Below are positions 28,367 to 37,648 of a DNA stretch of 64,000 nucleotides, piece by piece; within the stretch, counting starts at the first letter, position 1, and the number at the start of each line of letters is the position of its first letter. A program made the translations under genes and the position numbers. Under the pieces are notes generated by a model, which was not told where the DNA came from, ran no database searches, and saw only the letters and a program-made list of their open reading frames with translations. This DNA is from Sphingomonas endophytica (lineage in GTDB: Bacteria; Pseudomonadota; Alphaproteobacteria; Sphingomonadales; Sphingomonadaceae). The stretch lies in the NCBI RefSeq assembly GCF_014199415.1, contig NZ_JACIJN010000008.1, positions 1 through 64,000 on the forward strand, given 5' to 3'.

Positions 28367-30295
28367 ATGCGGCGGATGGTGTCGGTGGGGCTGGTGGTTT
28401 CCGCGGTGGCGGCGTGGGGGCTGACGACGACGCCCGCATTCGCAAAGGCCAGTTACCGGCATTATGCGATCGGGCGGCTGACCGGCCCGACCCCCGATCC
28501 CGTTTCCGGCGGGCTGCTGTTGATGGGCGGCGGCGACCGCAATCACGATGCGATGCGGTGGTTCTTCGCCAAGGCCGGGCATGGCCATATCGTCGTGCTC
28601 CGTGCATCCTACGGTCCCGAAATCGGCGAGGAGTTCTTCAAGGAGATCGGCGGGGTCGCGTCCGTCGAGACGTTCGTCTTTGCGGACCGCGCCGCCGCCA
28701 CCGACAGGAAGTTGCTCGCCGCACTGGCCAAAGCGGACGGGATCTTCATCGCGGGCGGCGATCAGGCGCGCTACGTCCGCTACTGGAAAGGCACCCCGGT
28801 GGCCGCCGCGCTCGACGCGCATGTCGCCGCGGGCAAGCCGGTCGCCGGCACCAGCGCCGGCCTCGCGATGCTCGGCGAGCGGCTGTACGCCGCGATGGAC
28901 GACGGCAGCATCACCAGCGCGCAGGCGCTTGCCGCACCGTTCGGCGCGGCGGTGACGATCGAGGACGATTTCCTGCACCTCGCACTGCTGAAGGGCGTGG
29001 TGACCGACACGCATTTCAAAGAGCGAGACCGGCTCGGCCGCCTATTCGCCTTCATCGCGAAGGCGGAAGCGGATCGCCCCGCCGACCAACCGGGGATGAT
29101 CGGGCTGGGCGTGGACGAGAGCGCCGCGCTGGCGGTCGAGCCGGATGGTTCGGGGCGGATCTACGCCACCGCCCCCGATGGCGGCGGCTGGGTGGTGGAC
29201 GGCGCCGGGCTGCGCGGGCTGGACCGGCGCGGGCCGCTGCGCGCACCGCGGGTGCGCGTCACCGGGATCGGCGCGGGATCGGTGGTGCATTTGCCGTCCG
29301 GCACCGTTGATCGTCCCACGTTCACGCGTCATTATGCCGCGGCGGGCGGACAGTTGACGCAGGTGCCGCGCTGGTCGCTGGCGATCCATGGCGGGGCCGG
29401 GGTGATCGAACCCGGCACGCTGTCGCCCGAAAAGGAGCATGCGTATCGCGCCGGGCTCGACGCGGCGTTGCGCGCCGGCAGCGCGGTGCTCGACAAGGGC
29501 GGGCGCGCGCTCGACGCAGTCGCCGCGGCGGTGCGCGTGCTGGAAGACGATCCGCTGTTCAATGCCGGCCGCGGCGCGGTGTTCACCGCGGAGGGGCGGA
29601 ACGAACTCGATGCCGCGATCATGGACGGCAAGACGCAGGCCGCCGGCGCGGTCGCAGGCGTCACGCGCACCCGTCACCCGATCGACCTGGCGAGCGCGGT
29701 GATGGAGCATAGCCCGCACGTGCTGCTGATGGGCGCGGGCGCGGATCGCTTCTCGGTCGAGCAGAAGCTGGAGCAGGTCGACCCGGCATGGTTCCGCACC
29801 GAAGAACGCTGGCGTCAATTGCTGGCGTGGCGCGCGAAGCAGACCGCGGCGATCGACCGCACGCATCTGTTCGGCACCGTCGGCGCCGTCGCGCTGGATG
29901 CCAGCGGCGATCTGGCCGCGGCGACCTCGACCGGCGGGATGACCGGCAAGCGCTGGGGCCGCGTCGGCGACTCCCCGATCATCGGCGCGGGCACCTATGC
30001 CAAGGACGGGCTGTGCGCGGTATCGGCGACCGGGTCGGGCGAATATTTCATTCGCGAGAGCGCCGCGCGGCAGGTGTGCGATCGTATCGCCTGGGATGGC
30101 GAGACGCTGGCGGATGCCGCGCAGGCGACGATCAAGGCAGTCGGCGCGATCGGCGGCGACGGCGGGCTGATCGCGATGGGGGCGGACGGCCATCCGGCGT
30201 TCGCGATCAACGATCTCGGCATGTATCGCGGGCAGGCAAGCGATACGATCGCGCCGCAAACCGCGATCTACGCCGGGGAGACGCTGCGGCGATGA
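28367..30295 (+). CDS. Exported cyanophycinase-isoaspartyl peptidase fusion
   Basis: One 642-residue protein with two enzymes in series. A signal peptide (MRRMVSVGLVVSAVAAWG..., cleavage near AFA-KA) is followed by a cyanophycinase-type S51 domain: GGLLLMGGGDRN, IFIAGGDQARY and nucleophile motif GTSAGLAM (Ser163). From about residue 335 a type 2 asparaginase/isoaspartyl peptidase domain begins (AIHGGAGVI) with FNAGRGAVFT, self-cleavage site FGTVGAVALD (Thr504) and STGGMTGKR. The first domain would cut cyanophycin to beta-Asp-Arg, and the second would split that dipeptide to Asp and Arg. An upstream ATG at 28310 lacks a signal. An ATGA overlap follows. Confidence 0.9.
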   Translation: MRRMVSVGLVVSAVAAWGLTTTPAFAKASYRHYAIGRLTGPTPDPVSGGLLLMGGGDRNHDAMRWFFAKAGHGHIVVLRASYGPEIGEEFFKEIGGVASVETFVFADRAAATDRKLLAALAKADGIFIAGGDQARYVRYWKGTPVAAALDAHVAAGKPVAGTSAGLAMLGERLYAAMDDGSITSAQALAAPFGAAVTIEDDFLHLALLKGVVTDTHFKERDRLGRLFAFIAKAEADRPADQPGMIGLGVDESAALAVEPDGSGRIYATAPDGGGWVVDGAGLRGLDRRGPLRAPRVRVTGIGAGSVVHLPSGTVDRPTFTRHYAAAGGQLTQVPRWSLAIHGGAGVIEPGTLSPEKEHAYRAGLDAALRAGSAVLDKGGRALDAVAAAVRVLEDDPLFNAGRGAVFTAEGRNELDAAIMDGKTQAAGAVAGVTRTRHPIDLASAVMEHSPHVLLMGAGADRFSVEQKLEQVDPAWFRTEERWRQLLAWRAKQTAAIDRTHLFGTVGAVALDASGDLAAATSTGGMTGKRWGRVGDSPIIGAGTYAKDGLCAVSATGSGEYFIRESAARQVCDRIAWDGETLADAAQATIKAVGAIGGDGGLIAMGADGHPAFAINDLGMYRGQASDTIAPQTAIYAGETLRR

Positions 30296-30738
30296 CCGCC
30301 GGCGCCGTACCGCTGGATCCGATCGACGAGCGCTTGTTGTTGTTGCTGCGGGACGACGCGCGCCAGCCGATCGCGCAACTCGCCAAGACTCTGGGCACGT
30401 CGCGCGGGCAGCTTTACGCCCGGCTGTCCCGGCTGGAAGAGGCCGGGGTGATCGCAGGCTATACCGTGCGGCTTGGGCCGGTGTTCGCGGAGAGCCGTGT
30501 CCGGGCGCACATGATGATAAAGGCGCTGCCGCGCGCGCGGCGCGACGTCGAAAAGGCGCTGTCACGCGTGGCACGGATACAGGCGCTGCACGCGATCAGC
30601 GGCGAATATGACATCATCGCCATGCTGGAAAGCGACGACAGCGTGCACCTCAATGATCTGATTGACGAGATCAGCATGGTTGATGGCGTCGAGAAGACGA
30701 TCACTTCTGTTATTCTGGCCACGAAGTTGGAGCGCTGA
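30292..30738 (+). CDS. Lrp/AsnC-family transcriptional regulator
   Basis: 148 residues starting at an ATG that overlaps the fusion gene's stop. The N-terminal HTH (PLDPIDERLLLLLRDDARQP, then LAKTLGTSRGQLYARLSRLE) is followed by the RAM ligand domain (HMMIKALPRARRDVEKALSR, then ISGEYDIIAMLESDD). These proteins sense amino acids. Placed directly after an enzyme expected to release Asp and Arg, it could report those products and control the divergent promoters. Confidence 0.9.
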   Translation: MTAGAVPLDPIDERLLLLLRDDARQPIAQLAKTLGTSRGQLYARLSRLEEAGVIAGYTVRLGPVFAESRVRAHMMIKALPRARRDVEKALSRVARIQALHAISGEYDIIAMLESDDSVHLNDLIDEISMVDGVEKTITSVILATKLER

Positions 30739-31279
30739 CCCGGAGCGACGCCTCAATCATGCTAAATGCTTCTATTGGCGATTGATCTTGTTCAAGTATA
30801 AAGAGATATTGGCTTGTCTGCACGTACCGTTGCTCGGCTACTGCAGCTCGTAAAGGCGGTTCACGCTGAGCCTGCGGACGTTAAGAATATGCTGATCGAG
30901 CGCGGAGATAAGACCTGCCACGTGGCGGCTAGGGTGTGAAGCAGGCGCGCTCCTATCTAGCGGAAGCATCCGCTAGAAGAGGGTGTATCTGCGGCGCGGA
31001 TCCTTGTAATCAGCCGAGTTCTGGAAGCCAGCTAGTGCTGCGGCAGCGGGAAGCTGTTCAGCATCAGCAGTGCACATGGGCGCTGGGCGCTCAAGCTGAT
31101 ATCGGCTGCAACCGAGGTGAACGAATGGCTGCCTTCGGACCGCGGCGGGAAGTGGCTGAATGACCGAAGGTGGGTTGGTGGATCATCATCTGGTTCGGAA
31201 TGACTATCCTTTAGCAATCCCGGCATTTGGTAAAATAAAGTTGAAGGTACCGCATCATCGCAGACGCACCGCGTTGAGA
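30739..31279. other. Intergenic region, no recognisable gene
   Basis: About 540 bases of lower GC between the Lrp-type gene and the aminotransferase remnant. Short frames only, none with family resemblance. It may contain the distal end of the tRNA-Glu island, but no copy of the tRNA 3' end was found here by eye. Confidence 0.35.
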
Positions 31280-32091
31280 TCAGTGAAAGGCTGACAAGGC
31301 CTCGACTAGACGGGCGGAATCGTTTGCTGAGTTGAACAAGGGCGGCGTTACCCGGACACATGGTCCGTTTGCGGCTCCTGTCCTATGAACAGTGAAGAAG
31401 CGATGCTGTTCAAGCAGGCGCTGGGCAATGGCGGCGTTCGCCTGTGGGCTGCTCCTCCCACGGAACCGGAACGACGTAATCGCGCCATGCGACATTGGGT
31501 CGTGCGGCGTCAGTATCTCGATGCCGGGTATCAACCGCGCCTGTCGGACCCAGCAATCACGACGCGCACGCAGCCGGGCGGCACGGGCGGCGCGATCGAT
31601 CCGCTGCTGGAAGGGCAGCGCAGCGGGGACGGTGAGCCAGGAAGCATAATCAAGCATGCCGGTATGAGTGCGGACCATTACGATGTCGGGGCCACTTGCA
31701 TCTTCGGCGGGAGCCCGGTCGACGCGGGACAACGCGCCTTCGCAGATATGAAGGATGCCGACGCCGAGCGGCGCGCCCCGCCACTTGTGGCCATTCAGCC
31801 CGACGAAATCACAGTCGAGGTCCGGCAGCGTGAAATCGAGCTGCTGCCAGCTGTGTGCAGCGTCGACGATCAGGTCGATCCCGCGGGCGCGCGCCATCGC
31901 GGCAATCTCGCGGACCGGGATCACCAAGCCGGTGCGATGGCTCACATGGTAAGCAGGATGAGCTTCAGCCGCGGTTCGTCGGCCATCGCCTGCGCATAAG
32001 CGCCGATCAGCCCCGCGCGGGTGGCGGGCTCGGGCAGCGCGATGCGACGGACGCGGACGCCGCGCCGCTGCGCGAGGCTGGGGCTGTATAG
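31280..32091 (-). pseudogene. Class V aminotransferase, 5'-truncated and frameshifted
   Basis: Two minus-strand frames join at about 31943: SLAQRRGVRVRRIALPEPAT...LKLILLT and then SHRTGLVIPVREIAAMARAR, IDLIVDAAHSWQQLDFTLPD and GLNGHKWRGAPLGVGILHI. The PLP lysine (HKW) and the Asp of VDAAHSW are present. About the first 120 residues of a normal protein are missing. The C-terminus looks complete (PCVRVTPPLFNSANDSARLV). It belonged to the cysteine desulfurase-like fold, but the substrate is unknown. Confidence 0.75.
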
Positions 32092-32143
32092 CCGTGCGTC
32101 GATGTCCTGTATGGTGCGGCGTTCGCGAGGGGTGTTCGGCGGA

Positions 32144-32416
32144 TCAGGGTTGCGCCTTGACCGGCAGCCGAAACGGGGCACCCAGTCGATTGAAGGCGTT
32201 CATCGCGGCGATTGCGATCGTGAGGTCGACCAGATCCTTCGGCTCGAACGCTGCGGCAGCAGCGGCATAAGCGACGTCCGAGGCATGCGTCTCGCTCACT
32301 CGCGTCACCTCCTCGGCCCAGGCCAGTGCGGCGCGATATTGGTCGGAGAACAGGTGGGGCACCTCTTCCCAGACCGGCAACAGCGTGACCTTGTCGGCCG
32401 ACACCCGCTTCGTCAA
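32144..32416 (-). pseudogene. Carboxymuconolactone decarboxylase-family fragment
   Basis: The last 90 residues of this frame read DKVTLLPVWEEVPHLFSDQY, then AALAWAEEVTRVSETHASD, then EPKDLVDLTIAIAAMNAFNR. This is the C-terminal half of AhpD/CMD proteins. The half with the redox CxxC is absent: the upstream sequence instead encodes the ribbon-helix-helix protein in another frame. It is probably non-functional. Confidence 0.6.
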
Positions 32417-32652
32417 GCGCGCGGTTGCCCCATCTTGTCGGCTTTTGGCCGGCCCTTGTTGCTGAAGTCCGACTGCAGCCCGAGCGCCGCCTCGATGGTG
32501 TGATCGTGCGCGAGCATGCGCCGGATCACGTCCGCGCGGGACACGCCCGAATGGTGTGCGATCTCCTCGAGCCGCACCCATTCGGCATCGTCGAGCCGCA
32601 TCGTGAACATGCGATTCGGCTGGCGGTTCTCGCTGCCGCGCTGTCCTGGCAT
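32413..32652 (-). CDS. Ribbon-helix-helix DNA-binding protein
   Basis: 79 residues. The ATG at 32652 has a near-perfect AAGGAGGAA site. MFTMRLDDAEWVRLEEIAHH and SGVSRADVIRRMLAHDHTIE form a ribbon-helix-helix domain as in plasmid- and island-borne CopG/MobC-like proteins. No toxin partner is adjacent. It may regulate or help mobilise the island next to tRNA-Glu. The last codons overlap the CMD fragment. Confidence 0.65.
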   Translation of the reverse strand: MPGQRGSENRQPNRMFTMRLDDAEWVRLEEIAHHSGVSRADVIRRMLAHDHTIEAALGLQSDFSNKGRPKADKMGQPRA

Positions 32653-32949
32653 GATTTCCTCCTTCGCGGCCGAAGGCGGCTGGTGGGGTGCAGGGGAGCC
32701 GTCCCCTGCCGAGGGACCTTTCGACTTGCGACGCCACATCAAGCGACAAAGCGTCAGCGCCAGAGCGATGTGGCCCGCGCCCCGCAGGGGGCGCGGTATT
32801 CGCAAGTCAGCCCTCGCTACCCACTTCCTTCTTTCCGTTCTGCCGCTTCTTCGCGGGCGGTGACGTCGAAGCGTCACCACCCGCCGTTGATTGATCGAGG
32901 CGAGTTGGCGGCGGATCGGTCGTGGCGATCACGCCGCCGAACGCGTCGG

Positions 32950-33324
32950 CTAGGCCAACGGCGCTCCCTGGTCGGACGGGGCTTTGACCTCCGCACGGCG
33001 CCGTCGCTTCGGCACCGCGATGCCGCTCTTCGCGCGGTCGGCCTGGCGCTCGGCATCGCGGATCGCCCGCAGCGCATCGCGCAGATGCTTCTCGCGGACA
33101 CCGTGCCGATCGCGGTACGGCGCGAACCGCGGATCCGCGAGGAGCGGCTTTACAGTGACGGGGCCGGGACCATAGCCCTCCGCGAAGGCGCGCGCGATGT
33201 CGAGCTATGAGGGGCGCTTGTTTTCCCGAGCCATCGCGCAACCGAGCGCGCGGGCTTCGTCGATCACCGATTTATGCGGATCGACCACCCCGGTGGAGGC
33301 GGGGGCTAACTGAGTATCGGACAT
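32950..33324 (-). pseudogene. Small island protein interrupted by an in-frame TAG
   Basis: The ATG at 33324 (GGAGA upstream) opens MSDTQLAPASTGVVDPHKSV and runs to NKRPS, where codon 40 is TAG (33205-33207). The same frame continues LDIARAFAEGYGPGPVTVKP, ADPRFAPYRDRHGVREKHLR and a basic tail, stopping at 32950. Total 124 codons with no frameshift. I do not recognise the family; charge and size suit a small nucleic-acid-associated island protein. The part after the TAG still reads like protein, so the stop is either recent or read through. Confidence 0.5.
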
Positions 33325-33369
33325 TGTTGTATCTCCATGATTGCGACGGGTTCGTGTCGAACCCGAGGA

Positions 33370-33564
33370 TCACGGAGCGGCCCAGGCCTGCGGCGGATGG
33401 TGGCGGAAGGCGCGGACCGGACGCGCGGCGCGAATGGCCTCGTGCATCTGGAAGGACCGACCCGCATCGATATCGACGACGGAAATGATGCGATCGAAAA
33501 GCACGAGAAGCTCGCCGGTCAATCCGGCGATCGACTCCCGCAAGACGTTCAGGATCGCGCTCAT
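33370..33564 (-). CDS. Small hypothetical protein in the island
   Basis: A 64-residue frame starting at ATG 33564 (TTG at 33600 is possible). It reads MSAILNVLRESIAGLTGELL then VLFDRIISVVDIDAGRSFQM. It lies between the integrase and the amber-interrupted gene, same strand. Ribosome-binding site is weak. No family recognised. Confidence 0.3.
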   Translation of the reverse strand: MSAILNVLRESIAGLTGELLVLFDRIISVVDIDAGRSFQMHEAIRAARPVRAFRHHPPQAWAAP

Positions 33565-33642
33565 CACGAGTAAGATGGAACGATGGAGGAACTTTGACAA
33601 GCGCGTTTTGCAATGGCGAGAGTAACAGATTGTTGTCGCGCC

Positions 33643-35589
33643 TTACTTCACCGGCGACGAATCCTTGGCGTGCAGCAGGCGATCCCAGTCGATGAAGTTG
33701 ACCTTCAGCTTTTTCAGCGCCTCGTATTGCGCGAGGATGGACACGCTGCCGTAGGAATCCGCGACGCCCACGGTCGCATGACCCTTGATCGAGTTGGCGA
33801 CACGTGCCGGGATCTCGCTCAGTTCGGCGCGATCCGTGAATTCGTGACGCATCGAATGGAAGACGTAGCGCTAATCGTCCTGAACGGCTTCGTCGATATA
33901 CCGTTTCAGACGGTTGCTCAGCGTTTTGACGAACGACGCGGCCGACCTGCCGTTGAAGTCGAACAACGTCGTCTTTCCCGCTGCACGGCAGCGCGCGACA
34001 TAGTCGTCGAAGCCGAGTTCGATCAGGCGGTCATGGATGACCACGAAACGCTCGGAGGTTTCGGTCTTCGTGCTCTGCCCGGCACCCGTGCCGGTGATAT
34101 GGACGAAGGTGCAGTGCCCTTCGTATTCATCGCCGTAGGTGCGGCGCATATCGGACGAATGCACGTCGCTGAGCGCGATCTGCCCGATTTCGCGCAACCT
34201 CGGTCCGCTCATGACCCCGAAGAGAAAGGCCCAGTAAAGTTCGTCCTGGAAGATATAACGGCCGGCACGATGGCGTTTCGCAGGCGTGCGCCCCGCGCAA
34301 CCCGTGAACAGGGGCGAGTCGAACAACTTTTGCATCATTGCCGGGGTGAGCGACAGCCGTGGCTTCTTCTGGCGGCTCTTCTTCTTGGAATAGCCGTGTA
34401 TCAGGATTCCTTCGGCGACGTTCACGCCGGTCCCGCTTTCCTCGACGATCACGCTCAGGATCTGGCTCAGGGCGCCGACATCCTTTTTGACCGTACCGGG
34501 CGCTAACTGCTCGGGCTCGGCATCCTTCCGTCCGCTGTCCTTCCAGGCCTGACGCACGTCCCGATAAGCCTCGATCGCTGCCCTCAACGTCAGACCGGAC
34601 GCGGCCAACTTCGTCGGCGTGGACCGGGGCGGCACGTCCGCGATCAGATCGCGAAACTCGGTGACATGTGGCCGCGTGATGTCGGCCAGCGTCATGTCGC
34701 CAAGCAACGTGATGAACCGGCTGACGCTGCGGGTGGCTTCGGTTACCGCGGACGCGGACGGCGTGCGTGCCTTGATCCAGGCCTCCAGCCCCTTGCTAAG
34801 CGGCATGGCCCACAAACCGGTCGCCACCGTCTGCGGAGGCCTCGCGACATGCGCGGGCGTCGTCGCACCCGGTATGGACAGGATCGCCTTGACCGCGGCC
34901 TCAGCGCGTGCCGGCCAACTCGTGAAATGATGTCCGGCCAGCCGATCGAGATAAGCCGAAGCGACAGCCTCGTACACGTCGTCGCGGTCGAGCTTCAGCT
35001 TCGGCTCGATCAACGTCATGTAGCTGACTGCGAACCGGATCGGGTGAAACACGCGGCGTTTCAGCAGCAGCGCGGCGAGACGGCGATACAGGATGCCGTC
35101 GGTCTTGCCGGTGCCCTCCAACAACGCGGCGCGAACCCGGAAGATCTCGCGCTCCGGCTCCGTATCGATCGAGGGAACCGGTTCGGGGTCGCCGGCCGCT
35201 TCCCATACGGTCATACCGCCCCAACTTTGCGGCTGACCGAGCTGGTCGGCAGGCAACCAGGAGTCGATCACCGTCGAGGCGAGTAGGGCGAGCTGCTCCG
35301 CGATCGCTTTGTCCATCGAGCCGCGGATGATTGCCAGCCGCTCGAAGCCGCGGTCGAGAAGGGCCAGCGCGTCCGCGACGGGCTTGTGGGCCAACTGCCC
35401 CTAAAGTCGCAGGATTTCCTTCTTGTGGCGGGCGACGAGTTCGCCGCGCTTTGCGGCGGCCGCGACCGGGTCGGTCGTGCCGAGGCTCGCGGTCCATTCA
35501 CTCTTGCCGATGAGATGCCGGATGTCAGGCGGCACCGCCATGCGGAACTGCTCGTTCTTCGATTTTGCCCGCTTCACGGCATGCGACAT
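33643..35589 (-). pseudogene. Tyrosine recombinase (island integrase) with two in-frame TAG codons
   Basis: A single frame of 648 codons from ATG 35589 to TAA 33643 is open except for TAG at codon 63 (35401-35403) and codon 573 (33871-33873). The N-terminus (AVPPDIRHLIGKSEWTASLG) is the usual integrase start. The core has GVMSGPRLREIGQIALSD (first catalytic Arg). HSMRHEF (HxxR), IKGHATVG and DSYG (Tyr nucleophile, about codon 613) all lie after the second TAG. Without readthrough no active enzyme can be made. It sits 82 bases from tRNA-Glu in the usual island layout. Confidence 0.85.
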
Positions 35590-35671
35590 CCGGCGCCCCG
35601 TTTGTAGCACCGGACGCTTGCTGAAGCGTTGATTTTCGCGATTTCCGCCGGATTCCTCGCCTTTGTGAGGA

Positions 35672-35746
35672 TGGTGACCCCTACGGGAATCGAACCCGTG
35701 CTTCAGCCGTGAAAGGGCCGCGTCCTAACCGCTAGACGAAGGGGCC
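35672..35746 (-). tRNA. tRNA-Glu (anticodon TTC)
   Basis: 75 bases including an encoded CCA. Acceptor arms GGCCCCT and AGGGGTC pair with one G-T. The anticodon stem CGGCC/GGCTG closes the 7-base loop CTTTCAC, giving anticodon TTC. The T-arm is CGGGTTCGATTCCCG. The 3' end points to the integrase, so this is the probable attachment site (attB/attL) of the island. Confidence 0.95.
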
Positions 35747-35805
35747 TCGTTGCGGTGCCGAGCCGACTAGGCGGATTGTGTCGGGCGGTCAAGCGTCTCG
35801 CGCGA

Positions 35806-37551
35806 TCAATTTGCCCAGGCCGCGTCGTCGAGGTGCAGTTCCGCCACGTCGCGGCCGCTCCAGTCGTCGCGCTTGGCGCGGCCGGCCAGCCATAGCCGCC
35901 GCGTCGGGCCCGCCGCGAGTAACGCCTGCCCTAACGCGGTGTCGGCGGCGCGGAACGCCATCGCCTTGAGGCTGCGGCCGTCGTCGCCCGCGACGATCGC
36001 GCGGACATGACCGTTGCCCACCACATCGACCTTGACCGCGCGCACCGGGCCAACCGCGACGCGCGGCGCGGGCCAGCCGGTGCCATAGGGACCGCCGGCC
36101 TCCAGCGCGTCGACCAGCGACGGGGTCACGCCGCCGGGTGCGACCACCGAATCGAACAGCAGCGCGCGCGCCGCCATCCCCTCGGCGACCGGACCGGCCA
36201 GCCGCGCGTCGAGCCAGTCCGCGAAGGCGCTCACCCGATCGGCGGCGATCGTCAGCCCCGCCGCCATCGCATGGCCGCCGCCCGCGATCAGCAAGCCCTG
36301 TTCGCAGGCCGCGAGCACCGCCGCGCCGAGATCGACTCCGGTGATCGAGCGCCCCGAACCCTTGCCGATGCCCTGTTCGTCGAGCGCGATCACGATCGCG
36401 GGGCGGCCGAGCTTTTCCTTGAGCCGCCCCGCGACGATCCCGATCACGCCGGGGTGCCAGCCCGCGCCCGCCACGACGCACACCGCGCGGTCGTGGCGCA
36501 GCATCGCCTCGGCGCCCTCCTGCACCATCGCCTCGATCGCGCGGCGCTCCTCGTTGAGCCGGTCGAGCTCGGTGGCGATCGCGCGCGCTTCGACCGGATC
36601 GCTGGTGGTGAGCAACCGCACGCCGAGGTCGGCCCGCCCGACGCGCCCGCCGGCGTTGATCCGCGGGCCGAGCGCGAAGCCGAGATCGCTGGCGGTCGGC
36701 GCGCGGGTCAGCCGCGCCGCCTCGGTGAGCGCGGTCAGCCCGATGTTGCGGCGCTGCGCCAGCACCTTGAGGCCCTGCGCAACGAAGGCGCGGTTGAGGC
36801 CGCGCAATTGCGCGACATCCGCGACCGTCCCGAGCGCGACGAGGTCGAGCAGGTCGAGCAGCTTCGGCTCGGCGCGATCGGCGAAATAGCCGCGCGTCCG
36901 CAGCGTGCGCAGCAGCGCCGCACCGAGCAGGAAGCAGACGCCGACCGCGGCCAGATGCCCGTGCAGCGCGCCGTCGCCTTCGTCGCGACGGTTGGGGTTC
37001 ACGACCGCGACCGCGCGCGGGAGCTGCGTCGCGCATTGGTGGTGGTCGGCGACGATCACGTCGCAGCGCGCCGCGTCGAGCGCCTCGAACGCCTGCGCGC
37101 CGCAATCGACGGTGACGATCAGGGTCGCGCCTTCGTCGGCCAGCCGCGTGATCGCCGCGGCATTGGGGCCGTAGCCCTCGGTCAGCCGGTCGGGGATATA
37201 GACGCGTGCCTCGCGACCCAGCTGCCGCAGCAACAGCACCAGCAGCGCCGAGGAGGTCGCGCCATCGACGTCGTAATCGCCGAAGATCGCGATCGACTCG
37301 CCGCGCTCGACCGCATCGGCGAGCCGCGCTGCGGCGGTGTCCATGTCGCGGAAGATCGACGGATCGGGCATGAAGCTGCGGATCGACGGCAGTTTGTGCG
37401 CGTCGAGCGCCTCGCGCGGGCAACCGCGGGCGAGCAGCAATTGGGTGAGCAGATCGTCGGGCACGAACCCGTCGCGCTGGTCGGCGGCCAGCGCACGCCA
37501 GCGCCAGGGCTGGCCGAGGATCGAGCGCTCGACATCGAGAACGTGGCGCAT
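35806..37551 (-). CDS. recJ: Single-stranded-DNA exonuclease RecJ
   Basis: About 581 residues. A 5'-3' exonuclease used in recombination and mismatch repair. DHH-family motifs are intact: AIFGDYDVDGATSSALL, TVDCGAQAFEALD, IVADHHQC, and later the DHHA1 motif (GWHPGVIGIVAGRLKEKLGR, then GKGSGRSITGVDL, GGGHAMAAGL). The C-terminal OB-like domain ends DVAELHLDDAAWAN. The ATG at 37551 is chosen since it starts the conserved HVLDVERSILGQPWRWR; the frame extends to 37587. A divergent merC gene lies upstream. Confidence 0.95.
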   Translation of the reverse strand: MRHVLDVERSILGQPWRWRALAADQRDGFVPDDLLTQLLLARGCPREALDAHKLPSIRSFMPDPSIFRDMDTAAARLADAVERGESIAIFGDYDVDGATSSALLVLLLRQLGREARVYIPDRLTEGYGPNAAAITRLADEGATLIVTVDCGAQAFEALDAARCDVIVADHHQCATQLPRAVAVVNPNRRDEGDGALHGHLAAVGVCFLLGAALLRTLRTRGYFADRAEPKLLDLLDLVALGTVADVAQLRGLNRAFVAQGLKVLAQRRNIGLTALTEAARLTRAPTASDLGFALGPRINAGGRVGRADLGVRLLTTSDPVEARAIATELDRLNEERRAIEAMVQEGAEAMLRHDRAVCVVAGAGWHPGVIGIVAGRLKEKLGRPAIVIALDEQGIGKGSGRSITGVDLGAAVLAACEQGLLIAGGGHAMAAGLTIAADRVSAFADWLDARLAGPVAEGMAARALLFDSVVAPGGVTPSLVDALEAGGPYGTGWPAPRVAVGPVRAVKVDVVGNGHVRAIVAGDDGRSLKAMAFRAADTALGQALLAAGPTRRLWLAGRAKRDDWSGRDVAELHLDDAAWAN

Positions 37552-37605
37552 CCCGCGCGCCTTAGCGGACTGCCCGCGTCGCGTCACGCGGCAAGAAAAA
37601 GCGCT

Positions 37606-37622
37606 ATGAGACGTTGTAACAT
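37606..37622 (+). promoter_or_regulatory. Candidate Zur operator upstream of merC
   Basis: ATGAGACGTTGTAACAT, 26 bases before the merC ATG. It matches 14 of 17 positions with the minus-strand site at 20075-20091 by the zinc GTPase gene. A Zur-type regulator is encoded 1 kb downstream. Confidence 0.5.
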
Positions 37623-37648
37623 GGGCCTGGTCGCCCTAAAATACGGTG

